From assembly GCA_963930645.1 (NCBI GenBank), contig OZ005652.1:349270602-349334601 (forward strand): a DNA stretch of 64,000 nucleotides, read 5' to 3'. This DNA comes from Salticus scenicus (Eukaryota > Arthropoda > Arachnida > Araneae > Salticidae). Under the pieces are notes generated by a model that did not search any database, had not been told where the DNA came from, and saw only the letters and a list, made by a program, of their open reading frames with translations. Shown piece after piece: positions 33,494 through 45,060 of the stretch (its first letter is position 1; the number at the start of each line of letters is the position of its first letter). The translations under genes were made by a program, and so were the position numbers.

Positions 33494-34197
33494 GTATGTA
33501 TAATGCTTTTTTCCATGCTAAGTTCTAAACACGATAACTGAAGTAATTTTTATTTAAATTTAACCAGCTCGGGATATGTTGTCAGGACAGTAAAAATCTC
33601 GGTCAAATTTGTAGATGGGGGGCATCCAGCTCAAAGGAGGTGGAAATAATGGAGGGTCAAAATTTTCATTTTCCCATAATTTCTTTAATATTGAAAATAG
33701 AAAAAAACTTCAAATCAGGCGAATTACCGCCTTACCCTAAAGAACAATTTTTATACTTAAACTTTTTCGATTGCTTCAGTTGCTTAAAAGTTACAAGTTA
33801 AAAAGTGATTTTTTGTCAATTGTGATGAACCCAACTTTTTCTACAGCTTTAATTGCTTAAATTTAATGATAATTTAACTCAAATGATAATAAAAAAGATC
33901 ACTGAAAAAATAAATAATTATAAGATAAAAAAAAAACTTTTTATATACCATGTTTTAAATTTTCTGATGAATCATAGAGCTCTTATCAATGTGCATAAAT
34001 TTTTTAAAGTGATAATCAATGACGTCAATAATCAGGTTTACTTTTTATAATTTTTTAATGTTCATGTTTAATTAAATGTATTTATTTTTATGTCGAAAGA
34101 AAATAAACTCGTAAAAAAAAAATTTCGCAACAATACGCAAGCGAAGTGTGATGCCACTGACCTTCCATGGATGCAAGAAAAAAATTTCCTATGTTAA

Positions 34198-34704
34198 CCC
34201 ATTTTCAGCCAAAGGTGCGTAATTGCACCATTTCAATAAATTTTTTTTTAACATTGTGACGTATATTTTTCACTAATTTTATTTTTCTGCTATTTTTAAG
34301 GGTTCTGAAGACATCTATAAAATATTCATAATTCACTTGGAGTAAACACTTTTTCTTGAGAAATTTTCAAAATACACAAGTGTTCTAACTTGAAACGATT
34401 ATTAACAAATTCGAGCTGTTGAAAATGTATAATTATTCCAATTGAGTATGTTGTATCATATGTTTTTATAATTAAATAATGTTGCAAGTTCTGTAAATAA
34501 AACAAATGTCATAAAAGTTTTAGAAATTTTCATTTAAATTTATTTTTTATTTAAATTTTTAATTTAAATATGCACCATTTTATTTCTTAACTAAAATATC
34601 ATTTTTCATGCACAAAACTTTTTTTGTATCTTAATGACTGTAATTTAAGCATATTTCAATGAAAATAATACCAAATTTTATAAATATGCTTGGCCTAAAA
34701 TGGG
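34198..34704. mobile_element. 507-bp piggyBac-like MITE
   Basis: TTAA, then CCCATTTTCAGCCAAAGG. The right end CTTGGCCTAAAATGGG is followed by TTAA (34705-34708). CCC...GGG ends with TTAA duplication are the piggyBac hallmark. The inner sequence is very AT-rich with no ORF. Confidence 0.85.
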
Positions 34705-35227
34705 TTAATCGCCCATTGGATTTTTTGTAAAAAATTATTAAAAATCGTGGAAAATTATTTCCCGATTTTAATTCTCGTATATGAGTACAGATATGTAATT
34801 AGTTATCATGTGCATGTGTTAGATTGGATTATTTTACTGTCAAATTGACAAAATTTTAATTTTAAATTTCAAAACTCTGTCGTCCTTGGATTTTTTTTTT
34901 TTTTTTTTTTTTGTATTTGGCGATCAAACACGTAATACGAAAATATACATATGCCAGATGTATATTTTTGTAATATGTATTGTATGAAATATTGTTTCAT
35001 ATTATTCATAACTTTCTTAATATAAGTTGTTAAAATAACCATGATTTTTGAAGGGAATTAAATATGTTCGCCAGATAATTTGGTGATATTTTTTTTTCTG
35101 CCAAGGATGACAGATATGAAATCTATTCCGCTGTAACATATGTGTAACTTATATCAGACTCTTTATTTAGACATTTGAAAACAAATTTGACTTCAAATTA
35201 TGATAGAATATTTATCATTTTCCTTTT

Positions 35228-37486
35228 AGGTAGATTCCTTATAGGAGATCTACCTATTGCAATGGTTCTCATGACACAACTTCTGGAAAGTTTTTTCATA
35301 TCTTCACCGATCATGACCCCCTAGAAACCAAAACCACCCTCTGTTCAAAAGTTTATATATATATGTGTGTGTGTATAATGCTTTTTCCCATGTTAAGTTA
35401 TGAACACGATAACTGGAGCAATTTTTATTTCAATTTAACCTGCTGGGGATATGTTGTCAGGACAGTAAAAATCTCGGTCGAGTTCGTAGATGGAGTATCC
35501 AGCTCAAAGGGGGTGGAAATTTTCATATGCTCATAATTTCTTTAATATTGAAAATAGGAAAATACTTTAAATCTGGCGAATTACTTCCTTACCCTAAAGA
35601 ACGATTTTTGTATTTATAACTTCAATTGCTTAAAAGTTACAAGTTAAAAAGTGATTTTTCGTCAATTGTAATGAAGCCGACTTTTTCTTTAGCTTTAATT
35701 GCTTAAATTTATAATCTGATGCTTACGTCACGCACAAACGATAATCAAACAGATAGCTGAAAATATAAAAACCATGGTAACAGCTTTAATTAATCATTTA
35801 AAAATATAAAAATAAATAATATGTTAGTCTTGGTAAAAATATCGTTTGTGGTGAATAGTTTAGAAGACCGGTTTCGGCAAGAATTTAAAATTTACGATTG
35901 AAATTGAGAGCAATACGTTACAGCTTCCTTTGACTTTTTATCTTGTAGAAACAAGATATTGGTCTGTGAAGAGAATATGAGGTTTTTGCGTGGGAAGAAA
36001 ATATAATGAAAAGCTGCTATTTTTCATCGCCAAACTCGCCAAATTTTGTCATCAAATAACTAATTCCGTCACCAAGTGTGTGAGTGTTCACACATATTTT
36101 CTTTAAAAGTTAATTTATTTATTCAAATTTTATAATAACAAAAAAGAGAGATTAATATAATTAATAAAAAAAATATCCTTTTAAATTTAAGTAATTCAAT
36201 TAATTAATTAAATAGAATTTCCTGTTTTCTTTTCAAATCAAAATGTTTCATTAAATAGCGTTTCTGTCTTTCAATAGTTGCAAGACATTGTTCTCTGATT
36301 AAAATAAAGCAATTTTTATATCGGAGTTTTTGAAAAGTAATTTTGTTTATACTTCTTCCCCGAAAGAATTAAATAATTTTCATTATAATTATTTATTTTG
36401 AGAATTTATTTCAAAATTCATTACCTGCTTATTTCTAGCATATGTATGTCTTAATAAAACCAAAAAATAGGATTTTCAGTTAATAATTATAATGCTTCTG
36501 TTTACATAAAAAAGCTATTATTACTTTTCGAGCTATTATTACTTTTTTTATTGTTCTAAAAATAGATTTTTAATGGATTAGTGCCGACTGTCTGGCGTGC
36601 AGCTTCGAACCGACTTCGTCCGTTGCTTTGATTGACACGTGACGTATTATTTTTATGCCAAATTGGTTTGAGTTTTAGTAATGACAAATTATATTCAAAA
36701 ATTTTATATTTAAAATGTACTAAAGGCAAAGAAATAGCTTAGCATTCTTTTTGGCTGAATTTTAATGATGCCAACTTATTTGGTTGAATAGCTGTGGTGG
36801 AATTTTGTAGTTGCCTTTGTTTATACAGATTGATGGGAAATAAAATTGTTACTTTGTGCTAAAGGATATATTTATTTGAACTGTGCATAATAAAAGTCAG
36901 TGTATATGGATTCAATGCTGTTTTTTTTTTTTTTTTTTTTTTTTTCAAAAAAAATTATTCTTCATTGTTCTAGTTGATATGCGCAATGCGACTTTTTATG
37001 AAACTGAACCTGGTATTAAGAATCTTCGGTATACCAAGTCGCAAGTTTTGTCACCAAATTGTATATCTTTATGGCTTCTATTTGCTGAATGATTATGAGC
37101 TTGGATTTTAAAAAATTGAAACATTTACTGACCAATAAATCTAGCCTAAAATTGTAAGCAGAATGAATAAGTAGTAGTTGATAATTAAATTTCTTAAAAA
37201 TAGAATAGCGACGTAAATAATGCAATGTGTAGGAACAAAGCCATTGACTAAGTATGTGTTAAATGCATATGTAATATTATAAAACTACTTAAAACGAAGT
37301 TATAATTCATATTTAAAATAAAATTTAATACCTTTATTTAAACTTCGTGCATGGCACTGTACAAAGTTTAAATAAAGGTATTAAATTATATTTTAAATAT
37401 GCATATGTAATATTTCTTTACTTTTGTAACATCAACTTAAAGGAATCTACATTTGCTTTTAAGCTTGCCGAAAAGGGATTTTTAAT
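35228..37486 (+). mobile_element. Hairpin-ended element, variant E, inner copy
   Basis: After TCCTTTT, AGGTAGATTCC TTATAGG AGATCTACCT, then ATTGCAATGGTTCTCATGAC. It is about 85-90 percent like 33332-33850 by eye for the first 500 bp (ACACGATAACTG, ATATGTTGTCAGGACAGTAA, AAGTTACAAGTTAAAAAGTG). It has its own TA/TG microsatellite (35355-35377). The likely 3' end has GGAATCTACAT (37442), a CTTTTAAGCTTGCCGAAAAG stem and GGATTTTTA. No coding recognised. Confidence 0.55.
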
Positions 37487-37830
37487 TAGTATATTAGTTG
37501 GATATTTATTGTGTAAATATCATCCTTTGAAATGAAATGTTTATGATTTAAATCAAATATGGAAGTTCGCCATTTTTTTTTCTAGAGTTTTGAAATTTAA
37601 AATTCAAATTTTATCAATTTTACAGCAAAAACAACTTAATCTAATGCATACATACAATAACTAATACATATCTATACCCACATATGGGGATCACAGTAGC
37701 AGAAATTTTTCTGTCAGTCTGCGACAACTATCTAGGCACTAGAAAATAATCTGCAGCACTGTAAGTAGCATAGAAAAAAGCTTGTGAGATTCAGTAAGTG
37801 TATTTCTGTCAGAACTTTGCATTTACTTAA

Positions 37831-37857
37831 TACTAGCAGGTTTCGCTGGTCACTGTA
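37831..37857 (-). mobile_element. Helitron-like 3' end, reverse orientation
   Basis: ACTAGCAGGTTTCGCTGG is the inverse of CCAGCGAAACCTGCTAGT, close to the end at 100-138 (CCAGCGAAGC...CCTGCTAGT). If real, the element extends to higher coordinates. Its other end was not found. Confidence 0.3.
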
Positions 37858-39201
37858 ATTAAATAAATCTTCAAAAAATTTTAATCACTATTATTTTTTT
37901 CATTTTATTAAAAAAAAAAAAATCCTTTAAAATTATTCTTAGCTTCACATCAGGTACTCAAGGCCTACCATAGCATATTTCCTGGGCACTTCAATTTGGG
38001 TATTTATCGGACAACAAAAGCTGCTATTATTCAAGAACTACAATTATAAAGATGGCTGTATCTCAGCATTTCTTAAACATTCCAGTTTCGGCACCATGTA
38101 CTCTATAGCTCTTGTTCTTTCTACTATATTGCATTAACATTCAATTCCAACTAATACAATAAATGAAAAAAAAAAAAAAAAAAAAAATTCTTTCAAATGA
38201 ATTAATTATATAAGCAAAATAATAATAATGAATTTTAATTGAACTTAAATTTTAAGGAATTTAATCCTTTTTATTATATTACTAGTTTTTTCAATAAACA
38301 CATAAAAAAAATAAAGATTTCCTTTTCAAATGAATTAATTAAATAAAAAATAATCTGGTGTGCCACTCACACGATTTTCTCTTATCGTGCATATCAATAC
38401 TAAAAAGATAGATTGCAGAATAAGTCATGAGATCAGTAAGGTAATAAAGATCAATCTATTTTTAAAATAATGTAAAATAGGTTTAGGAACAGTTTTATTT
38501 CACATATAATTCTGAATCTACTATTCACACATCCCTCTGCTCAATTATAATGCCAAAATGTATTATTTTTTTTAAATCAAGGCTGTTATTAATTTGCATC
38601 CAAACTTGCCAATCTTAATCAAATTTTTCAAGCGGCAACCTAATACGAATTTCCAAATACCAAATTTGAATTTCCTGGAATCATTCGTTTTTAAATTATG
38701 CTAAGTCGCAAATTTTGTCACCAAAATTTCGCCAAATCATACAATTTACTAAATTTGTATCAATTAATATTGATATTGAAATTTAGTAGTGCCCAAACGG
38801 TCCAATGTTAACTAATGATAATGTTAAAATTGCAAGTTGAAATTGTGATTGCATTTAACGTAAAGGAATCTACCTTCACCTTTAAGCTTGCTAAAAAGGG
38901 ATTTTTTTGCTCTGCAGACATGACTGAAATATTGCCAAACAGGAGTTATCTTAGCCATGATTGCACAAGATTGGCTGCTTTCTAATTGAATCTCGCCAAA
39001 TCAGCATTAAAATAAATAAATAAAAATATTTTTTGTGAAACAACTTGAGGAGTAACTTTATGCTCTGATATTAATATGTTGTGCAATTAAAATGGTTCAT
39101 ATTTTTATGATTTTATTAATTTCTCCCAAATTTTGAATTCTTTATTTTCCTTTTTGTTTTTGGAAACTCACATAAATACAAGCTAGGAAGGACCCTTAGA
39201 A

Positions 39202-41751
39202 CATAGGTTCCCAACCTTTTTGGAACTGGTGCCCCCTTTTCTAGTGAATATTTCAATACTACTGCCCCCCCCCCCTCCCACTCAAGAGAAATAAGAGCGT
39301 ACATGGTGAAAACAAGAATTAAATAAAAAAAATTACTAATAGATAGAATATTGTTGGAATTGAAATGCTACTGAATTTCTTCTTTATTTAAAAAAGAGGA
39401 ATAACATTTTTAGTTTACCTGTTATAAGGACAGGCAAGGGGTTTTGATGATACGAAATAATCCATAATAAACTATTGCTTTCTTAATAAATAAATTGACA
39501 GTTTCAGAGAACAATCAAAGCGCATACTTAATTATATTAAAAAGTATTTTTATTAAAATTTAAAGACATTTCTAACTTAACTAATAAGAAGGCTGAACTT
39601 GATGCATTTTAAGGAGCTTGTTAATATCAGGCTCGATTTTACTTAAAAAACTATCGTAAGTCACCGCGTTCAGTATCATGGAGCCTATTTCTCTTTTTTG
39701 TTACCAATGTTGCTACAGCACTAAATCCACGTTCTGCTAAATATGAAGATGGAAATGCTATCAGAAATCGTTGAACAATTGACCATAATCCTGAATACAA
39801 TTGCGAAATCGACTTCTGCAGCCAAATTTCTTGGTAGCCATTCTTGAATTTAATTTTTAATTCCTCATTTGTCGTCAGTTCTATTATTTCTTATTCTAAC
39901 TTAGATGATCTTGTTGTGTAGACATTGGAAAAAGGATCCAAAACACAGTCTGGTATGTCCATTTTTAAAATGTCCTGGAATCGTTCCTTGAAGTCATTTT
40001 AGAGGTTTTCCAAGTGTTGACAGTAAACAAGCAAGTCGTCGTGCTTGAATGATACTGCTGATAAACATGAGAAGTTATTGAATTCACGTCTGCCTATATT
40101 TCTTTTCTTTTATATAATAGCAGTTCGGACACGAAAGGAGCAACGATATTTTTAGTCTTAATCAAGTTTAAGTCGTCGCCTTGAAGTTGGAGATTGACAT
40201 CATTAAGCAATTTATACAGGTCTGCTAAGTATGCAATATTGTTTTTTGATGCGATGAGTTTGTTTCGCAATTCCGTGTCTTTGTTTCCTAGGAACTCTAT
40301 CACAGATTCAAACAGATTGTAAAATCGTGTCAAACAAGTACCTTTTGAAAGCCAGGGCACCTCTGTGGGAAGCAGCAATGAAATCTTCATCATTTGCAAT
40401 GCAAAGCTGACTAAATAATCTGTCATTCAATGAGTTCTTCTGATTTTATTAACTGCTCTTATAACATATTGCAGTGATGTATGGAGACGTTCGCTCAAAT
40501 TTTTCGCAACCAAATTCTGTCGATGAATTACGCAATGCACAGCAAGCACGTCAGGAACTTTCTTTTTTAAGCAAGCTATGAAACCTTTGTGACGCCGTAG
40601 CAACTGACAAAATATTATTAAAAGGAATTTCCTTTTCGTCAAAAAACTTTTCCAGTGTATCAAATATGGTTTCTCCTTTTGTATCTGTTTCCAAATTGGT
40701 AGCAAACAACATTTCTTGACATAAATTTTCATCTTTGGTAAACCTCACGTATGACAATAACAATGCTTCATTGGTTGGTAAAGTGGACTCATTCAGCTGA
40801 ATTGAAAATTGACAAGTCTGCAGATAATTGCACAACGATTCTTCAATGCTTTCAGCCATCTTATCAATTCGTCTTTCACAGAATTATTGCTCAAAGGAAT
40901 TTTTCGGATAATATCTGTAGCTGGTTTATGGAGCACAGTGGTTATTACTTCTTTAACTGCTGGTAAAATTAAATCTTCCACAATAGTATGTGGCTTGCCT
41001 GTTTTAGCAATCAACAATGACATATTGTACGAAGCTCAAAGTCCGTCATTGTTTTGTTTAGAAGCTGATGAAAATAATTTTGATACATTTGGCTGATTTT
41101 CAAACTTCTTTTTTATGTTCTGAAAATAGGTCATATCTTTGCCTTTCTTATCCGGATGCATTTTATTAAGATAATCTTGAAGCCTAGAAGGTTTCACCGC
41201 TTCATTCGAAAATGTTTTTTAACAAATAAGGCACATTGGCGATGATAGATTTGTGGGATTTTTGATAAATCCGTATTTTATATAATCCACACTATACTGC
41301 CGCCTCTTCTTTTTTGCTTCCGACATGGGTCCAACAAACGCCATTTTCATCATACGCAGTACGTGCTGCGATGAACAATAGAGAGAGTGAGAATGAGTCA
41401 ACAGTTTTCTGCGAGAGAGAAATAGGCTAGCTTCAGGATTGCCGCGAGGAGTGTATATCGCCAAATTGGCAAAACAGGTTGCTAGTTTTGGCGCATGCAG
41501 CCACAGAGCCGTATATACTATCTTTCTCTCAACAGTGAAGTTTCATATCGAAATATTGGAATTTTCGCACACTTGATAGAAATGAATTATCAGCGTGACT
41601 TATAAGTCTTTTATAGACTATATTTGATTAATCTTCCAACGCCCCTCCGTGCCATATCAACGCCCCCTAATTTTCTCTGGGTCTTTTACCGCCCTCCTGA
41701 AAACCTCAAACGCCCACAAGGGGGCGTTATCGCCCACGTTGGGAACCTATG
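39202..41751 (-). mobile_element. 2.55-kb hAT transposon with perfect 8-bp target duplication
   Basis: Ends CATAGGTTCCCAACCTTTTT and CGTTGGGAACCTATG. CCTTAGAA flanks both sides (39194-39201, 41752-41759). The subterminal parts repeat GCCCCC/GCCCACAAGGGGGCG words. A nearly complete but broken transposase occupies 39650-41464 on the minus strand. This is the best-preserved autonomous-type transposon of the window. Confidence 0.95.
39650..41464 (-). pseudogene. Broken hAT transposase (ZBED5/SCAND3-like)
   Basis: Minus-strand pieces, N to C: 41219-41464 (KKRRQYSVDYIKYGFI and a CLIC, the start of a BED-type finger), 40793-41023 (LLIAKTGKPHTIVEDLILPA), 40551-40859 (ESLCNYLQTCQFSIQLNEST, with the first catalytic Asp position apparently Asn), 40427-40732 (VLAVHCVIHRQNLVAKNLS), 40094-40426 (PWLSKGTCLTRFYNLFESVI, LADLYKLLNDVNLQLQG). 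A C-terminal dimerisation piece at about 39650-39760 reads SSYLAERGFSAVATLV and NRLHDTERGDLR. The order matches ZBED5/SCAND3-type hAT transposases. At least four frameshifts make it nonfunctional. Confidence 0.9.
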
Positions 41752-41949
41752 CCTTAGAAAGACTCTCACAGAAGGCATTTCACCTGTAGGCCTAAGACCC
41801 TAGTGTAGTCAATTGGCCTTAAACCCCACAACTAACCAACCGACCTTTTTGTGTATGTTAATGAAGTGAACAAAGAAAAAAAAAAGTTGGAGATATTGTC
41901 CTATCAGTATAGTTTTTTGAATTGCAGTGGTTTAGCAAGTGGTTTAGTG

Positions 41950-42049
41950 ATATACACAAAATAGAATGGGTAACGGAAATCATGGAAATCTGTAAAAATT
42001 AATCAGGGAAATCAGGAAACTTTTTTTCTGAATTTCTGTAGCCACCCTG
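41950..42049 (-). mobile_element. Short CAGGGTGGC-type MITE
   Basis: GGAAATCATGGAAATC..AATCAGGGAAATCAGGAAAC, then TTTCTGTAGCCACCCTG. It is the inverse of the CAGGGTGGC/CAGGGTTGC ends at 33247 and 63916. The left boundary is uncertain and I see no clear target duplication. Confidence 0.55.
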
Positions 42050-42542
42050 AAAAATCTTGTTTAATTAATTAAATTTTATATTTTTCTTCATTTTCACGCA
42101 AAAGTCTTTTGTTCTAAGCCTGGAGCATTTTATTCAATTTCCTCGTGAAGTGGGAACCCCTCTAATATTTATTTCAAGAATTTCTGAGAGAGACTTAAGG
42201 TTCCTCTCTAAGTGATATTTACAATGTTCATGTATTTTGGTAATCTGTAGCAAAATACTTTGTAAAGTGTTAAATGGCCTGAAAGAAAAGAAAAGAAATA
42301 AAAATAAAATAAAACCCTCAAATTTTTTCAATTATCTGCTAAGGAAAAATGTTATTTTTTTCAATTAGCGATAAAAATTTTCATGAAAATCAATGTTAAC
42401 TATCATGTGTTAGAAATTACAATAAAGTGGCTTTAAACAGTTTCCCAAAATTATATTTTGTTCCCCAGGGGAAAAAAACTGTGAAAAATGTTGAGTGGAT
42501 CCCTTGTATAATAACATTTAAATTAAAAATTTTATTTTATAG
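42050..42542. other. Intron end without recognised features
   Basis: AT-rich. The minus ORF 42134-42331 is unrecognised. Ends with acceptor TTTTATTTTATAG before the exon at 42543. Confidence 0.55.
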
Positions 42543-42656
42543 ACATATGACTTCACAGCTGAAGACTTAAAAGATTTAGGTGAAATAGGAAGAGGTGCAT
42601 TTGGAACTGTTAATAAAATGATTCACAAAACGAGTGGCACAATAATGGCTGTAAAG
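42543..42656 (+). CDS. Mkk4: Mkk4 exon, start of kinase domain (P-loop and ATP-binding Lys)
   Basis: 114 nt, 38 codons, phase 0 at both ends. It reads TYDFTAEDLKDLGEIGRGAF and then GTVNKMIHKTSGTIMAVK. It contains the glycine-rich loop GRGAFG and ends on the invariant Lys of MAVK. Almost every residue matches the MAP2K4 family (DFTAEDLKDLGEIGRGAYG). Donor GTAGTA is weaker than the others. Confidence 0.97.
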
Positions 42657-42870
42657 GTAGTATCTTTTTTCTTATTATTTTTGTATTATTAATCATGTTT
42701 ATTTTTAAAACAGTGAAAATCATTTATATTGAAGTGTTTACTCACTTTGTTTATAAACTATTTTTTATTTTTTCCTTGCTTATTTATTTTTTAACTTCAT
42801 TTCAAATATAATTTATAATGCTTTTCAGTAAATGCAAAATTTCAAAGAAGTTGAAATTTGTAATACAGTA

Positions 42871-43386
42871 CAGCATGGAACCGTTTATCCGGAATACAGT
42901 TATCTGGAAAACCTGTTATCCGGAATTATATTTTCAAACAACTAACTTCCAATGTATTAAAAAAAATAAATAAATAAAAATAATTACTGAAGCATTTTTT
43001 TTTAATAATAATGGATTAGCATTGTAATCTCAAACAATTAAAAGTAAAAGAAATATTTAATAGAATAATAATTCCATTTAATTTTGTTATATTTATTTAA
43101 AAGAAATATTTGTTTGGTAGGAGGTATAATTTAAAAGTCATAAAAAATAATGTAAATTGAAAAGATAGCTTTTAGTTCTGAAAAATGTCGATAGATGGCG
43201 CCACTACACAATATCATAAAGGTGATAATTTTATTTATCTGGAAAGGATTGGGTGAAATGGAGATAACTGGTCCTGCACTAAATTTACTTTGTTATTATT
43301 TTATTTATACAATTTATTAGGGGGAGGGAGGTAATAATTAAAATCAAATAACCTTAAAAATTAATGACTATTTTCCATTTTCATAG

Positions 43387-43421
<35 letters not shown>

Positions 43422-43603
43422 ATGAATTTTCCTGAGAAATAAAAAGAAAATCCTGTAAAACGAGCTCTTAATTTATGAGAACCATATGCATTCTGAAATT
43501 CTGATTAATAAGGCTTACTTTGATGAGCAACCATTTATCCGGAAAAACCAGTTATCCAGAATAGTCTTGTAAAAACCATTCCGAATAATTGGTTCCCTTA
43601 GTG
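42871..43603. mobile_element. Pogo-type MITE, copy 2 (TTATCCGGA family)
   Basis: TA, then CAGCATGGAACCGTTTATCC. Internal parts GATAGATGGCGCCACTACAC and GGATTGGGTGAAATGGAG are shared with 17810-18561. The right end ATAATTGGTTCCCTTAGTG is slightly altered, so the exact last base is uncertain. TTATCCGGA-type words are repeated at both ends. Confidence 0.8.
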
Positions 43604-43609
43604 TGTAGG

Positions 43610-44502
43610 CGATAAAAATAAAATTTTATTTGATTATTTGCAATTTACATTGAAATAAAGAAATCAAAATTGAATTCCTTAGCAACTGTAAATGAAAATC
43701 ACACAATCATGGAATTGTCAAGAAGGGTGCTTATGTAGAGATATTGCAGATGTAAACTCGTTTATTTATTTATTTATTTATTTTTTGCTTTTATATTGCG
43801 ACTCAGCAATTAATATTTTTGATTAAATCTTATTATGCCAGTAATATTTTCAAGAAAATCGATGATTAATACTTGAAAGGGTTGAAACAATTAGAAACAA
43901 CCCTTCATCTGAAAAAAAGTTGGCATTTGTGAATCCTGTTAAGGGGAAAAAAGGGGGAGATAAAGATATTACACTAAAATTGTAAATAAAAACTAAATAG
44001 TAAGAAAAATTAAGGCTAAAAATTTCCAAACATCAATCATCACAGGTATTGAGCAAAGATCATTAACAATTTTTTTTGAAATTTTTGAAGTTGAAAAAAA
44101 CTTCACTCGAATGAAGTCTTTATTAAAGAAGAAACTAATTAGCATTGATGGAGTCTGCTCAGTTCTCTGTCATATATTTGTTATTAGTGCTATAGGACAT
44201 ACTATATTCATTGAAATACCCCACTAGGCTACCATTCCATTGCTTTGATACATTCGCCTTATCCTAGTTTACAGATTAGGTGTGCTGTGTTAGATCAGAT
44301 TTCATCCAACTCCATACTATACTATTTCCAATCTAATAATTCCCATAATTTAAATTTATATGAAATATTGTCCTATTCTTCCATGTTATAAAAATCTTTG
44401 ATTTTGAATAACTTTGAAGTGGTTCAGCTTCTCTACTATTATTTGTTCTTGAGATAATGTCTATGGTGAATTCTGGGAGAAAGTAGACATGGCATTTATG
44501 GG
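43610..44502. other. Intron sequence without recognised features
   Basis: AT-rich with a TTTA microsatellite at 43755-43785. No ORF of interest and no bounded repeat. Confidence 0.5.
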
Positions 44503-44510
44503 GATACTTC

Positions 44511-44740
44511 CAGTGGCGGCTGGTGAATGACGTATTGGGTGGGCTGCAAGCTACTGACTAAAAACACTTTATTAGTATGGAAAGCTTTTTCTTCTGATTG
44601 GCTATTGAAGTGTCGATGCATTACGTTGATTCTCAAAATAAAAGAGTCAGCCAATAAGACGAATAAAGATTCCATTCCATGTACTTTTTCTAGACGCTTC
44701 GATGCAGCACCCCCAAAACGTCATTCACGAGCCGCCACTG
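44511..44740. mobile_element. 230-bp hAT MITE (CAGTGGCGGCT family), copy 1
   Basis: CAGTGGCGGCTGGTGAATGA at the left and TCATTCACGAGCCGCCACTG at the right. A perfect 8-bp duplication GATACTTC lies at 44503-44510 and 44741-44748. Copy 2 is at 55118-55319, and a lone end is at about 23766-23782 (CACGAGCCGCTACTG). The plus ORFs 44527-44754 and 44702-44890 are chance. Confidence 0.95.
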
Positions 44741-44757
44741 GATACTTCACCTAATTT

Positions 44758-45060
44758 GACAGTCTGTCTAACCCCATGTTATTCTATGGAAAAATTTGTT
44801 TTCAAAATTACTCGTTACCTAATGTATTTTTTTAATTCTGTTTTCACATTTAAAAAACTAATAGTCATTAAAATGTTTCCCGTTTTTTAAATTCACAGCC
44901 ATGAAAATGTTTCTTGTTTTTTGTGAATTTTCTGTGAATTTTCTAAATGTGAAAACAGAATTAAAAAATATACATTAGGTAACGAGTAATTTATAAAACA
45001 AATTTTTTCATAGAAATAACATGGGGTGAGGCTGCTGGTAAAAATCCACTATTACCCGTA
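44758..45060. mobile_element. Relative of the TTAA MITE family, ends lost
   Basis: It shares the inner parts CCCATGTTATTCTATGGAAA, TACCTAATGTATTTTTTTAA and TTCTGTTTTCACATTTA, and their inverses, with 29550-29980 and 14017-14423. It lacks clear TTAA-flanked ends. Confidence 0.6.

Larger units (their letters stand above)
33332..38908 (+). mobile_element. Hairpin-ended element, variant E, outer copy
   Basis: After CATTTT, AGGTAGATTCC (33332-33342) begins a hairpin closed by AAATCTACCT and followed by ATTGCAATGG. This equals the hairpin plus ATTGTAATG of variant B. A TA microsatellite follows at 33459-33503. A candidate 3' end at 38865 has GGAATCTACCT, exactly complementary to the start, then a CCTTT...AAAGG stem and GATTTTTTT (to about 38908). 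A second copy (35228) lies inside. That this 5' end pairs with the outer 3' end is inference. Between 37490 and 38860 no gene was seen. Confidence 0.55.

Noticed and set aside
40751..41096. Plus-strand ORFs of 71-95 codons
   Set aside because: They are shadows of the hAT transposase on the minus strand.
41810..41850. GGCCTTAAACCCCACAACTA stretch resembling part of a reversed tRNA
   Set aside because: No anticodon arm or box B at the right spacing.
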